The notes: a model not told the origin generated them from the sequence alone. A stretch of 64,000 nt of DNA from Flavobacteriales bacterium UBA6057 (GCA_002428995.1 DIYJ01000011.1:62001-126000), one strand, 5' to 3'. Shown: positions 1 to 8,414, numbered from the stretch's first letter. Program-made: numbers and translations.

Positions 1-2
1 AA

Positions 3-71
3 CCCGGGCTTTACTTCTTGATCATCGAAAATGGATTGACAAGCGCTCGTAAGAGTGTGGTAATACGATAA
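3..71 (+). CDS. C-terminal end of a T9SS-sorted secreted protein (partial)
   Basis: The reading frame starting at base 3 gives 22 residues and then a TAA stop. It begins PGLYFLIIENG and ends KSVVIR. This G-x-Y-x-[VL] strand followed by a basic residue and a V-V/I-x terminus is the last part of a type A sorting domain (Por secretion system C-terminal domain), as seen in several complete proteins of this window. The upstream body lies outside the window, so the protein's function is unknown. A strong hairpin terminator follows at 96-128. The identification rests on a short stretch and is an inference from the motif and the stop position. Confidence 0.65.
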   Translation, partial: PGLYFLIIENGLTSARKSVVIR

Positions 72-95
72 ACAACGACCGCAACCTGACCGATG

Positions 96-128
96 AAGGC
101 TCATTCTTTCGAGGATGAGCCTTTTTTG
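96..128 (+). terminator. Rho-independent terminator
   Basis: Inverted repeat AAGGCTCAT / ATGAGCCTT with a 10-nt loop, followed by a run of T. It ends the partial T9SS gene before the sigma-factor gene. Confidence 0.85.
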
Positions 129-266
129 CGTCTTGACGGTTGCTTTTTGAGGAAGGGCCAGTTGGCGGTGTGGTTACAACACGGAAACCCCTCAAATGCA
201 TAAGTTTGACCGCAGCAAATCAGGCCCACAAGCCTGGAGAATCCTGACCCGACTTTTAACTGAATC

Positions 267-785
267 ATGGAAGTAGTGCCATCGAGTGTGTGTGATGAAA
301 AGACCTTTGAAGGTTTGTTCATGGAGCATGCGAAGTCGCTGCGCGATTACCTGTTTTTCCTTTCGGGAGACAATGGGCTGAGTGAAGACCTCGTACAGGA
401 CATCTTCTTCAAGCTTTGGGAGAAGTGCAAGGATGTTCCGTTTGACAAGGTGCGTTCTTTCCTGTTTGTGGTCGGGAAGAACCAGTTTCTGAAAGATGTG
501 GAGAAAAAGAAGGTTCGATTGAATCACCGGGCTGGGCTTTCGGAGCGGGTAGACAAGGAAGATCCGCAGCACAAGCTGGAGCAGGACGAGTTTAAGGCTC
601 GACTTGAAAATGCGATTGATGCGTTGCCAGATGGACAGAAGGAAGTTTTCCTGATGAACCGCATTCAAAAGATGACCTATGGAGACATCGCTGAACACTT
701 GGAAATCAGCCAAAAGGCAGTGGAAAAGCGTATGTCCAAAGCATTGAAAAAAATGAAAGATCTTTTACATCCGAACAAGGGCTAG
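267..785 (+). CDS. ECF RNA polymerase sigma factor (FecI-like)
   Basis: 172-residue sigma-70 family protein. Region 2 lies at about residues 12-75, including the -10 recognition helix area LSEDLVQDIFFKLWE. Region 4 lies at about residues 112-165, with the helix-turn-helix YGDIAEHLEISQKAVEKRM. It lacks regions 1 and 3, as expected for the extracytoplasmic-function group. The gene is 44 bp upstream of a FecR-like anti-sigma factor and a TonB-dependent receptor with an STN domain. This is the classic cell-surface signalling order, in which substrate binding to the receptor releases the sigma factor through FecR. It probably transcribes this cassette; the inducing substrate cannot be read from the sequence. 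Start ATG at 267. Confidence 0.93.
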   Translation: MEVVPSSVCDEKTFEGLFMEHAKSLRDYLFFLSGDNGLSEDLVQDIFFKLWEKCKDVPFDKVRSFLFVVGKNQFLKDVEKKKVRLNHRAGLSERVDKEDPQHKLEQDEFKARLENAIDALPDGQKEVFLMNRIQKMTYGDIAEHLEISQKAVEKRMSKALKKMKDLLHPNKG

Positions 786-829
786 GGTAAATGGCTTTTG
801 ACCGGTTGTAGTAGTATGAAAAGACAAAT

Positions 830-1759
830 ATGAAACCCTGGGAAGACGATGAAACATTTTTGGCGCGGTGGCTCGATGGCTCGCTGACGGCTGAAGAATT
901 GCGTGCTTTCGAGGAATCACCGGACTACGAATACTACGTAAAAACAGCCGGTGCACTGGACAACTTCGAATTGGAGCCTTACGATACAAGTGCTGCATTC
1001 GACAAGCTCCATCAACGCATTCAAGAAGCTAAAGGCCCGGAGGTGCGAACGCTGCCCCAAGCGTCCAATTCGAAAAGCTGGATGTATTATGCCGCTGCCG
1101 CATGTGTGGTAGGCTTCATTGGGTTGTGGGTCGCGTTTTTCGCGGATTCTTCCGTGGAAGTGCTGGCGGCTGATGCCAGCGAGAGGGTGGCCTTTCCCGA
1201 TGGATCTGAAGCAATGGTCAGCAAGGGAAGCTCCATTCGCTACGAGGCCAATAGCTGGGATGAAGCCCGCAAGGTTGACTTGAGTGGTGAGGCTTATTTT
1301 GAAGTGGAAAAGGGCGTTGAGTTCTCTGTAGAAGTGGCCAATGGTCGAGTAGTGGTTTTAGGGACACGCTTCAACGTGGAAGAAGAGGATGATAAACTCT
1401 TGGTGACCTGCTACAGCGGTAAGGTGAGGGTAGAGGCCTTTGGCGAGCAACACATCCTTACAAAAGGCCAGTCTGTAGTAGCATTAGTAGATGCTGCGGA
1501 TCAAACATCGGAGACTGATTTGGTGCAACCGATTTGGATTTCACCAAACGTTAGCCTCAAGGATGTGCCGCTGGGTGAGGTGTTGGATCAGCTGGAGGAG
1601 ATCTACGGGGTTCAGTTCTCGGGTGAGTTTGATCGCAATTTGCCGTTCTCCGGTTCGTTTCCAAACAGCGACCTGGACGTAGCACTCGCTCAGGTATTCC
1701 GACCTTTCAACCTAAACTTCAGCATCGATCAATCGAGCAAGACCATTACAGTTGAGTAG
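830..1759 (+). CDS. FecR-family anti-sigma factor
   Basis: 309 residues. The N-terminal cytoplasmic part is short, and a single membrane segment lies at about residues 83-105 (YYAAAACVVGFIGLWVAFF). A periplasmic FecR domain follows at about 113-205 (for example LSGEAYFEVEKG, VLGTRFNV, YSGKVRV). The C-terminal DUF4974-like region at about 240-309 (VSLKDVPLGEVLDQLEEIYGV) ends in TITVE. This is the Bacteroidota FecR layout: the N-terminus holds the sigma factor and the C-terminus contacts the receptor's STN domain. The gene lies between the sigma gene and the receptor, and its last 8 bases overlap the receptor's TTG start, so the two are translationally coupled. Confidence 0.93.
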   Translation: MKPWEDDETFLARWLDGSLTAEELRAFEESPDYEYYVKTAGALDNFELEPYDTSAAFDKLHQRIQEAKGPEVRTLPQASNSKSWMYYAAAACVVGFIGLWVAFFADSSVEVLAADASERVAFPDGSEAMVSKGSSIRYEANSWDEARKVDLSGEAYFEVEKGVEFSVEVANGRVVVLGTRFNVEEEDDKLLVTCYSGKVRVEAFGEQHILTKGQSVVALVDAADQTSETDLVQPIWISPNVSLKDVPLGEVLDQLEEIYGVQFSGEFDRNLPFSGSFPNSDLDVALAQVFRPFNLNFSIDQSSKTITVE

Positions 1760-4340
1760 CCAGCGCAGAGCGTTGCGGTTTGTGATCGCGATGCTTTTGT
1801 TGGTGGGCTCAGCTTCAGCGCAAACGATCAGCTACCAATCGGAGGAGAAGCCGCTTTCTGAAATTCTGGACGAAGTTTCTGAGCGCTACCAGCTCTACTT
1901 TTCCTATTCCTCATCCCTGCTAGCCTCGCGCGTTACCAGTTGCAACATACAGGATGCCGAGGTGGACGAGTTTCTGAACCTTCTTCTGGAACCACTCGGT
2001 TTAAGAGCTGTCCAAAACAAAGACAACTACTTCTTCATTCAGCGCACTCAGCGCACGATTACCCTGATCATCTCCTCCCGCGAACCTCCGGAGCCCTTGG
2101 CCTACGCCACAGCCAGTTCCTCCGTGACGCACAAGGGCAGCTTAACCGATCCGGCAGGATTCGCGTCCTTCAGTTTCGACCCGCTACTGGACACGAGTTT
2201 GCTAGTGCATTACGTGGGCTTTGCTACTCAAGAAATTCCACTCAACGACTACATCCGCGATACGCTGGTCATTGAAATGGACGTGAATTCGTTTGAGCTG
2301 AACCAGGTGGTGATCGAATACCACAACCAGGCGATTACGCTGGAAGACCTGAGCTATGTGAAACTGCGGCCGGATGAAATGAAGGTATTGCCAGGACTGC
2401 CGGAGGCGGACGTGTTGCTTTCCGTCCAAATGATTCCGGGGATGGAGTCCAATGACGAGACGGCTTCCGGGATCAACGTGCGCGGAGGTGGCAAGGATGA
2501 ACTGATCATGTATTGGGACCGCATTCCGGTTTACCAGCAAGGGCATTTTTTCGGTACGCTCACTTCCTTCATTCCGAGTGCGGTAAACGAGATCAATGCC
2601 TACAAAAACTACGTTCCCGTGAGCTTCACGGGAGCAACTTCCGGCCTGCTGGATATTCATGTTTACGATTCCATTCCTGATCAAGCTTCTGCGGTGGCCA
2701 ACCTCAATCTGACGCATGGTGACCTTATGCTTCGAATGCCGATCAAGCAGAAGGCAAGCGTTCTGCTGGGAGGAAGGCTGTCGTTCAATCAGGTGCTCAA
2801 TTCACCCGCTTACTTGGCACAGGTGAATAAACTGTTCAGCGGTACCAGTTCTGAAGACTTCCTGGAGGGAGATGGAGAAGGCGAGGAAGTGCAGGCCGAC
2901 CTGAACTACAACGACCTCAACGCAAAGGTCATTTGGCAGATCAGCGATCAAGACTATTTCAGCGTGAGCGGCATGCTGACGCGCGACAACTTTGAGTTTG
3001 CCACCTCCTCGCTGGAAGAAGATGAAGGCAGAACAAGCCGTTCCAACGAGATCTCCTTTCAAGGATTCAACGCCTTTTACCAGCGCACCTGGAATGGGCA
3101 TTGGAGCAGTACGCTGAGCATCAGTCGGTCGCAGTTTGAATTGGATAACGTAGACCGCGAGGAAACAGATGAGCAGGAGCTGGACTTTGAAATCTCGATC
3201 AATAATGTGCTGAATAACACCGAACTCAAGGTCGGCACGGAGCGCGTTTCCGCCAACGGCTCGAAAGCAGAGATTGGCTACCAGCTCAATTTGTATGAAA
3301 ACTCCTTTGACTTCCGGGAGCAAAGTGAATTTGAAGAAGATGTAACGGACTTCCTGCAATCCGATCAAACTGGTCACGGAGTGTTTGTGGGCTATCAATA
3401 CCGAGGCAAAGACCGGCTCCGGGTTCATCCTCAATTGCGCGGTGATTACTTCCCGGAATTGGGAGAGGCGAGGCTGAATCCTATCCTAAACGTGCACTAT
3501 CGAACCACCAAAAGCCTGTGGCTCAAAAGCTCGTATGGCCATTACAATCAAGCACTGCGCACCCTGAACGATGGTGAACTGGACGTTTCTAATGTTTCGG
3601 GTAGCGTCTGGCTGTTGGCTGGAAACGAGGATCTCAGTCTACTCGGCAGTCGGCAGGCTTCCCTCGGTGGAGTGTTTACCGAGCAGGGCTGGCTCATCGA
3701 TGTGGACTTCTATTGGAAGCGCACCAACGGATTGAGTTCCATCAATCAGTTTCAGAGATCGGATAACATCGGTTTAGACTTCTCGCTGGGAAGTGCTGAC
3801 ACCCGAGGTGTTGACGTCATGATTCGAAAGAAATTCGGGCGCTATCAATCCTGGTTGAGCTATACCTACAGCCAAACGACCAGTACCTTCAACGAACTTC
3901 AATCGGAAGATTTCCCTTCTTCGCTGGATCGGCCGCATCAGTTTAGATGGGTGCACAACCTGTATCTGAATCAGTTTGAAGTGGCTGTGAGCTGGCACTA
4001 CAAGTCAGGCACGCCTTACAGCCAACCAACAGGGCTAGAGCTGATTACCGATGAAGAAGAGTCTTACTATGAGCTTCAGTACGAAGAATTCAACGATCAG
4101 CGATTGGCCAGCTACCATCGGATGGATATCTCGGTTTGGTATAAGTTTCCCAAGAAGCGCACTAAGCTCAACGGGTTGATCGGGATTGCGATCCAAAACG
4201 TTTACAACCGGGAGAATGTCTGGCAGCGCTTTTTCTTCCTTGATGATGAGGATGACGACCAGGTGCCGGAAGTGGTTTCTGAGGCGAGATACTTTCTTGG
4301 GTTTACTCCGAATATTTCTTTGAAGGTCAACTTCAATTAG
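1752..4340 (+). CDS. TonB-dependent outer-membrane receptor with N-terminal STN signalling domain
   Basis: 862 residues. A signal peptide (AMLLLVGSASAQ) ends near residue 24. An STN/secretin-TonB short domain follows at about 25-80 (PLSEILDEVSERYQLYFSYS). Next come a carboxypeptidase-regulatory-like beta domain at about 105-185, a plug at about 205-310 (GINVRGGGKDELIMYWDRIPV) and a beta-barrel to the C-terminus, which ends in the aromatic/hydrophobic strand NISLKVNFN. The STN domain and the upstream sigma/FecR genes make it a signal-transducing receptor. No SusD partner follows, so a siderophore or other small ligand is as likely as a glycan. The chosen start is TTG, overlapping the fecR stop; an ATG at 1791 would cut into the signal peptide. 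Confidence 0.9.
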   Translation: MSSQRRALRFVIAMLLLVGSASAQTISYQSEEKPLSEILDEVSERYQLYFSYSSSLLASRVTSCNIQDAEVDEFLNLLLEPLGLRAVQNKDNYFFIQRTQRTITLIISSREPPEPLAYATASSSVTHKGSLTDPAGFASFSFDPLLDTSLLVHYVGFATQEIPLNDYIRDTLVIEMDVNSFELNQVVIEYHNQAITLEDLSYVKLRPDEMKVLPGLPEADVLLSVQMIPGMESNDETASGINVRGGGKDELIMYWDRIPVYQQGHFFGTLTSFIPSAVNEINAYKNYVPVSFTGATSGLLDIHVYDSIPDQASAVANLNLTHGDLMLRMPIKQKASVLLGGRLSFNQVLNSPAYLAQVNKLFSGTSSEDFLEGDGEGEEVQADLNYNDLNAKVIWQISDQDYFSVSGMLTRDNFEFATSSLEEDEGRTSRSNEISFQGFNAFYQRTWNGHWSSTLSISRSQFELDNVDREETDEQELDFEISINNVLNNTELKVGTERVSANGSKAEIGYQLNLYENSFDFREQSEFEEDVTDFLQSDQTGHGVFVGYQYRGKDRLRVHPQLRGDYFPELGEARLNPILNVHYRTTKSLWLKSSYGHYNQALRTLNDGELDVSNVSGSVWLLAGNEDLSLLGSRQASLGGVFTEQGWLIDVDFYWKRTNGLSSINQFQRSDNIGLDFSLGSADTRGVDVMIRKKFGRYQSWLSYTYSQTTSTFNELQSEDFPSSLDRPHQFRWVHNLYLNQFEVAVSWHYKSGTPYSQPTGLELITDEEESYYELQYEEFNDQRLASYHRMDISVWYKFPKKRTKLNGLIGIAIQNVYNRENVWQRFFFLDDEDDDQVPEVVSEARYFLGFTPNISLKVNFN

Positions 4341-4370
4341 AGCTTGAATGCGAGTGGGTCGCCTTTGAAA

Positions 4371-4413
4371 CACCCTTCGAGACATGCCGCTCAGCGGCAT
4401 TCCTCAGGATGAC
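4371..4413 (-). repeat. 43-nt dispersed hairpin element, copy 1
   Basis: Read on the minus strand: a 13-nt arm GTCATCCTGAGGA, a perfect 7-bp hairpin ATGCCGC/GCGGCAT with a 3-nt loop, then a 13-nt arm GTCTCGAAGGGTG. Copies at 4450-4493 and 56678-56720 share the arms. The copy lies in the 299-bp convergent space between the TonB receptor and the isoaspartyl peptidase gene. Confidence 0.8.
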
Positions 4414-4449
4414 TGTTTCCCAAGGTGTAAGCCCTTCCCTCACCGCTGA

Positions 4450-4493
4450 GTCATCCTGAGGAGATCGTCAAAAGACGATCGTCTCGAAGGGTG
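4450..4493 (+). repeat. 44-nt dispersed hairpin element, copy 2 with exchanged core
   Basis: The arms GTCATCCTGAGGA and GTCTCGAAGGGTG are identical to copy 1. The inner hairpin is a different perfect 7-bp inverted repeat, GATCGTC/GACGATC, with loop AAAA. It is inverted relative to copy 1, so the two copies could also pair with each other into a larger cruciform. Confidence 0.8.
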
Positions 4494-4575
4494 ACGGACA
4501 TGATTGATACCATAACTGGGACTTGACTGAATCCAAGCATAACTGCCTTAATATCCTTGATTCACATGCTGAATC

Positions 4576-4643
4576 TTAACCACAGAGACCACAAAGAATC
4601 CGTTCTGTGCACTCTGTGTCTTCTCAGTGAGCTCTGTGGTTAA
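4576..4643. repeat. Inverted-repeat element ending in the isoaspartyl peptidase stop codon
   Basis: The terminal 12-nt arms TTAACCACAGAG (4576-4587) and CTCTGTGGTTAA (4632-4643) are perfect inverted repeats around a 44-nt interior rich in CACAGAG/CTCTGTG words. The right arm contains the stop codon (4640-4642) of the minus-strand peptidase gene. It looks like a small dispersed palindromic element; only one copy lies in the window. Confidence 0.65.
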
Positions 4644-5647
4644 TCAGAATTAGTCTTGAAGATTGCAATATGCTTCTCCCCATCCTGCCTCACCGAGCCT
4701 CGATACATCCCAGCCGTATTAAAAGCATAAGCCACATTTCCCTTCGAATCCACCGCGATCATACCTCCTTCACCACCCAGGACGCCCACCCGTTCATAAA
4801 TGGCGGTGTTACAAGCATCCTGCAGCGATTGGCCTTTGTACTGCATCAAGGCATGCGCTTCAAAAGCAGCCTGCGCACGAATGAAGTACTCCCCATGCCC
4901 CGTGCACGAAACGGCACAAGTCGCATTGTTAGCGTAGGTGCCGGCCCCAATGATCGGTGAGTCACCCACACGGCCGTATTTCTTATTGGTCATGCCACCC
5001 GTGGAAGTGGCGGCCGCCAGGTTTCCAAACACGTCCATTACCGCAACACCCACCGTACCATGTTTCTTCTCTTCCATGTCCGCATCGCCATCATGATCGA
5101 GTTTGATGACCGATTTTTTGTTGGCCTTTTCCCATTGGCGGTACCTGCGTTCGTTGTGGAAGTATTCCGCTGAAACCGTAGCAGCCCCGTGTGATTTACC
5201 GAAGGTTTCCGCACCCGGGCCGCTGAGGAATACATGCTCAGAGCTGTCCAGCACCAAACGAGCAAGAGAAACAGGATTTTTGATCAGGGAGACTCCGGCT
5301 ACCGCCCCTGTGTTCAGCGTTTTTCCATCCATGATGGAAGCATCCATCTCGTGTTGGCCTTCGGCATTGAATACTGAGCCCCGGCCCGCATTGAAGAGCG
5401 GATTGTTCTCCAGGTAATTGACCACGGCTTCGCAAACATCGGTAGCCGAAGCGGAGTCTTGGAGCATTTCATAACCTATGGTCAAGGCGCTGTCTAGGGC
5501 GGCACGGTAGGTGGCCTCGCGTTCCTCGGAAAAGTTCTTTGGAAGCAGGTTTCCCGCACCACCGTGAATGGCGATACTGAAGTTTTGGGCCATGCTTTGC
5601 GTCATCATCAAAGTGAATAGGAGTTGAAGTTTTACAAGGATTTTCAT
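4640..5647 (-). CDS. Isoaspartyl peptidase / type 2 (Ntn) L-asparaginase, exported
   Basis: 335 residues. A signal peptide ends near residue 20 (MMTQSMAQ), and a complete N-terminal-nucleophile asparaginase domain follows. The autocleavage site and catalytic Thr198 are seen in HGTVGVAVMD. Substrate-binding motifs are GRVGDSP (Arg226) and TGHGE (249-253), and the alpha-subunit motif NAGRGSVFN is present. The family hydrolyses beta-aspartyl (isoaspartyl) dipeptides and asparagine after self-cleavage into alpha and beta chains. Here it should act in the periplasm. It is the last gene of a four-gene minus-strand operon, overlapping the ABC exporter gene by 4 bp. That context suggests processing of an exported or imported isoaspartyl- or Asn-containing compound rather than general asparagine use, but this is inference. 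Confidence 0.92.
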   Translation of the reverse strand: MKILVKLQLLFTLMMTQSMAQNFSIAIHGGAGNLLPKNFSEEREATYRAALDSALTIGYEMLQDSASATDVCEAVVNYLENNPLFNAGRGSVFNAEGQHEMDASIMDGKTLNTGAVAGVSLIKNPVSLARLVLDSSEHVFLSGPGAETFGKSHGAATVSAEYFHNERRYRQWEKANKKSVIKLDHDGDADMEEKKHGTVGVAVMDVFGNLAAATSTGGMTNKKYGRVGDSPIIGAGTYANNATCAVSCTGHGEYFIRAQAAFEAHALMQYKGQSLQDACNTAIYERVGVLGGEGGMIAVDSKGNVAYAFNTAGMYRGSVRQDGEKHIAIFKTNSD

Positions 5648-7362
5648 GCGCTCAGTTTTAAGGATGGCTTGCTCCCAGATCCTGATTTTTGCTCATCAAG
5701 ATCGAGCAAAGAGTCGTAACTCAAGCCCTCACGGTGGTAATTTTTCAGGAAGAGGAGCACCGTCCGTTTGTTCTTCAGCTTCATGATCAGCTTCGTCAGG
5801 TGCGCTTGAATGGTAGGCTCCATGTTGTAAAACGGCTCATCTATCAGTAAGATCGGTTTACGGGTCAGCAATGCTCTCGTAAACAACAACACGCGCTCCT
5901 GGCCTTTGGACAAGGCCTTGCCTTTCGCTCCGATACGATCGTCCAGGCTTAGGCGCGCTTCGAAGGGCAGCGCTTCTTGAACCGTATTCAACCAGCGCTC
6001 TGCGCCCTTCCGTTTCACCTCCTTGCGGCTGTAAGAAATCGCTTCGAACACGGTGTTTCCTAGTAGCGGAAACTCATCCGAAATGATCGTGACGTGCTTC
6101 CTCAGGCTTTTGATGGTGAGCGATCGAATGTCTTGGTGATCAATGCTGATGGTGCCTTCGTATTCAGAGTGTAGGCCGAGTAAGAGCTTGGCCAGACAGG
6201 ACTTTCCCGATCCCGTCCCGCCTAGAATCAGGTGCAGTCCATGACCTTTCCACTCAGCGTTCAGTGGATCAAAAACACGGTTCTCACCAAAGCTCAGCGA
6301 CACGTTCTCCATGCTGATTATGGATTCCTGAACTGCCAGGTCATCCCCGTCCAGGCGCTCCTCGCTTGGTAGCTTTAGCACGTTCAAGAGCTTATTGATC
6401 GAGATCATTCCCAGCTTCCAGGTTACCATCACACGCAGTGTTCTGCGTAGCACCGGAAGCATGCTCATGATGAGCAGGAAGGCTGTCAAAAGATCCACAT
6501 GATCCACGGGAGTTCCATTGGCTTTTTGTACGTGAATGGCGTACATGATCACCCCAATCATGGCATAAAGCAGGGCCGGAACCAACACATAGATGAAGGT
6601 GGACAGTCGGTGAAAGCTCAGTCCGGTCTTGTATACCCGGGTAGAGTGTTTCATGAACTTGGCCAGTTCCGGCTGCACCCGGTTGAAGGCCTTGATGGTA
6701 TGGACCGCTTCCAGGCGCTTGCTTACAAACGACAGCAGGTTGGATTTGCGGTTCCTTCGCTCTGTCGAAATGCTGTGCAGCCCCTTGTTTAGAAGGTAGA
6801 TCGGAATGCCAATCAAGCACAAGGCGATGAAGGCAATTGTGGTTAGCACTGGCGAGATCATCGCCAGTGCTACCACCACCATCGAAATCAGCAGCACATC
6901 GATGGTGAAACCAACCAACCCTTTTGTCAAGTAGTTCTGAATGCTTTTCAAGTCTCCGCTGTAGCGCAACAGGTATTTGCCAACCCCTTTCTGGAGGTAC
7001 ACGCTCGGGTCGAGCTTTAGCTGGTGATCAAAGAGCTTGTTCCGTAGTTCGAAGGCCAGCAGCTCGCCCATGGAGAAGACCATGAAGCGCTGCATAAAAC
7101 CCGTAGCCAGGTTGATCACCAGGAGCAGGGTGAAGGCCGCAAGCAACTCTTCCAGCGTATCAAATTGCCGCAAGAGTGTGGAGTCAAAGAACGAGGCGGT
7201 GCGCGTTCGGAAGTCGAATACCAGCCGGTAGAAATGTCCTATGCACATCGGCATGAGGATCGTTGTGATGCTGGAAACGATGCCGGCCAGGAAGGTGAGG
7301 CTCAACCGAGCCCTATGCTTCCTGAAGAAGGGGAGAAGCAAAGACCATTTTGTCATGTTCAT
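5644..7362 (-). CDS. ABC transporter, fused membrane and ATPase domains (exporter type)
   Basis: 572 residues. An N-terminal type-1 exporter membrane domain with about six helices (about 15-320) precedes an ATPase domain (about 345-572). Walker A is GGTGSGKS (381-388), the signature is LSKGQ (484-488) and Walker B is ILLIDEP with Glu509. Two switch positions are unusual. The Q-loop glutamine is replaced in IISDEFPLL (about 427-433), and the H-loop histidine is replaced in LLFLKNYH (about 536-543), where Lys540 aligns with it. The D-loop is also divergent (YNMEP). It overlaps both operon neighbours by 4 bp. As a half-transporter it should form a homodimer. The substrate is unknown; the exported peptidase and outer-membrane barrel of the operon suggest movement across the envelope. 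Confidence 0.9.
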   Translation of the reverse strand: MNMTKWSLLLPFFRKHRARLSLTFLAGIVSSITTILMPMCIGHFYRLVFDFRTRTASFFDSTLLRQFDTLEELLAAFTLLLVINLATGFMQRFMVFSMGELLAFELRNKLFDHQLKLDPSVYLQKGVGKYLLRYSGDLKSIQNYLTKGLVGFTIDVLLISMVVVALAMISPVLTTIAFIALCLIGIPIYLLNKGLHSISTERRNRKSNLLSFVSKRLEAVHTIKAFNRVQPELAKFMKHSTRVYKTGLSFHRLSTFIYVLVPALLYAMIGVIMYAIHVQKANGTPVDHVDLLTAFLLIMSMLPVLRRTLRVMVTWKLGMISINKLLNVLKLPSEERLDGDDLAVQESIISMENVSLSFGENRVFDPLNAEWKGHGLHLILGGTGSGKSCLAKLLLGLHSEYEGTISIDHQDIRSLTIKSLRKHVTIISDEFPLLGNTVFEAISYSRKEVKRKGAERWLNTVQEALPFEARLSLDDRIGAKGKALSKGQERVLLFTRALLTRKPILLIDEPFYNMEPTIQAHLTKLIMKLKNKRTVLLFLKNYHREGLSYDSLLDLDEQKSGSGSKPSLKLSA

Positions 7363-8414
7363 GCAGTTTTTCGTTGAAGTTTAGGTCGAGCAAGCAGGTG
7401 AGCCATCACATGCGCAGACATGAGGTCGCCCAAGTCAAGCACTGGGATGTTGGTGGCAGTTTTGGTTTCCGCTACCAGCAATGGACTGGCATTGATGGAG
7501 CCGGAGATGGCAAAGGGTCGAACATCAATCCCTGCCAGGAAGCTGAGGCCACTCAATACTCCCAGGCTATCGCTGCAACTGAGCATCACGTGCTGAACCG
7601 TGCTCATGAAACCCATATCGTTCAGCAGCATGTTCGTTTCCCTTTGCAGCAGGCCATCCGCGATTTCCACTACCACGTAATCCGGGTTCAGCGGCTCCAT
7701 TTTCTGGAGCAGGGTTTCGTAGATGTCTAGGATCTCCGGCAAATCGTACATGTAAGTAGAGGGGAAGCCGAGGTTTGAAAAGTCGAAGGCTACGTCCGCT
7801 CCACAGTCCTTTACAAAGCGCTTGTCCTTGGAGAAAACGGTGCCGGTCAGCTTGATGAAGCCCACCTTCTTCCCAGCGTTTTTCAAACCTCTGCACAAGT
7901 AGGCCGCAGAGGTCGTTTTGCCGCTGTCCATGCTGGAACCCACGGAAAGGATCACTTCGTAGTTTCTTTCCTTGGCAGGGTTGAAGCGCAACGGCTTCTC
8001 CTTCAGGTAGTGAGTATTGATGATCTTTTCTGAGCTGTCTACCGCAAAGCCCATCAAGACAAGTTCGGTAGGCCCCACATCTTCCAGCTTGGCGTGGCTG
8101 CTTTTTAATACTCCGATGCAACCACCCTGACCCAGGATCTGGTATTGAGGCATCACCTCGGTAGGCACGTAGCCTTCAAACTGGTTGGTAGCGTAGCGGT
8201 TTCCAAAAGCCGCCATGATCACATCTCCAGGAAAGATGTAAGAGTTCTTTCCGCTGTCGCCCTGGATGGCTTTGTGTTTTCCAATGCTCAGGACTTTGAA
8301 AACGGCCACGTCTCCGGCCTGAGGAATGTAGTGTTCGTTGAAGGCAGTGCTGATGTGAAACTCTTGTACATCGCGGCAAATGATTGCCTTCTTTATATCT
8401 CTCTGCTGTATCAT
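7359..8414 (-). CDS. P-loop NTPase, dethiobiotin-synthetase/DUF1611-like, function unknown
   Basis: 351 residues, no signal peptide. The N-terminal region (about 1-140) looks beta-rich (GDVAVFKVLSIG, YIFPGDVIMAAFGNRYATN). The C-terminal domain (about 150-340) begins with a P-loop, VGSSMDSGKTT (158-168). It continues with KKVGFIKLTGT and an acidic strand, DYVVVEIADGL (245-255), as in dethiobiotin synthetase, MobB and DUF1611 proteins. These act as ATP-dependent ligases, synthases or nucleotide-binding accessory enzymes. It could modify or activate the compound handled by the ABC exporter, but no substrate can be named. It lies 1 bp downstream of the barrel gene and overlaps the exporter gene by 4 bp, so it belongs to this operon. 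The family placement is from motif reading only. Confidence 0.7.
   Translation of the reverse strand: MIQQRDIKKAIICRDVQEFHISTAFNEHYIPQAGDVAVFKVLSIGKHKAIQGDSGKNSYIFPGDVIMAAFGNRYATNQFEGYVPTEVMPQYQILGQGGCIGVLKSSHAKLEDVGPTELVLMGFAVDSSEKIINTHYLKEKPLRFNPAKERNYEVILSVGSSMDSGKTTSAAYLCRGLKNAGKKVGFIKLTGTVFSKDKRFVKDCGADVAFDFSNLGFPSTYMYDLPEILDIYETLLQKMEPLNPDYVVVEIADGLLQRETNMLLNDMGFMSTVQHVMLSCSDSLGVLSGLSFLAGIDVRPFAISGSINASPLLVAETKTATNIPVLDLGDLMSAHVMAHLLARPKLQRKTA

Noticed and set aside
2202..3434. Two long minus-strand open frames inside the TonB receptor gene
   Set aside because: Shadow frames of the receptor; the plus-strand frame has a signal peptide, plug and barrel.
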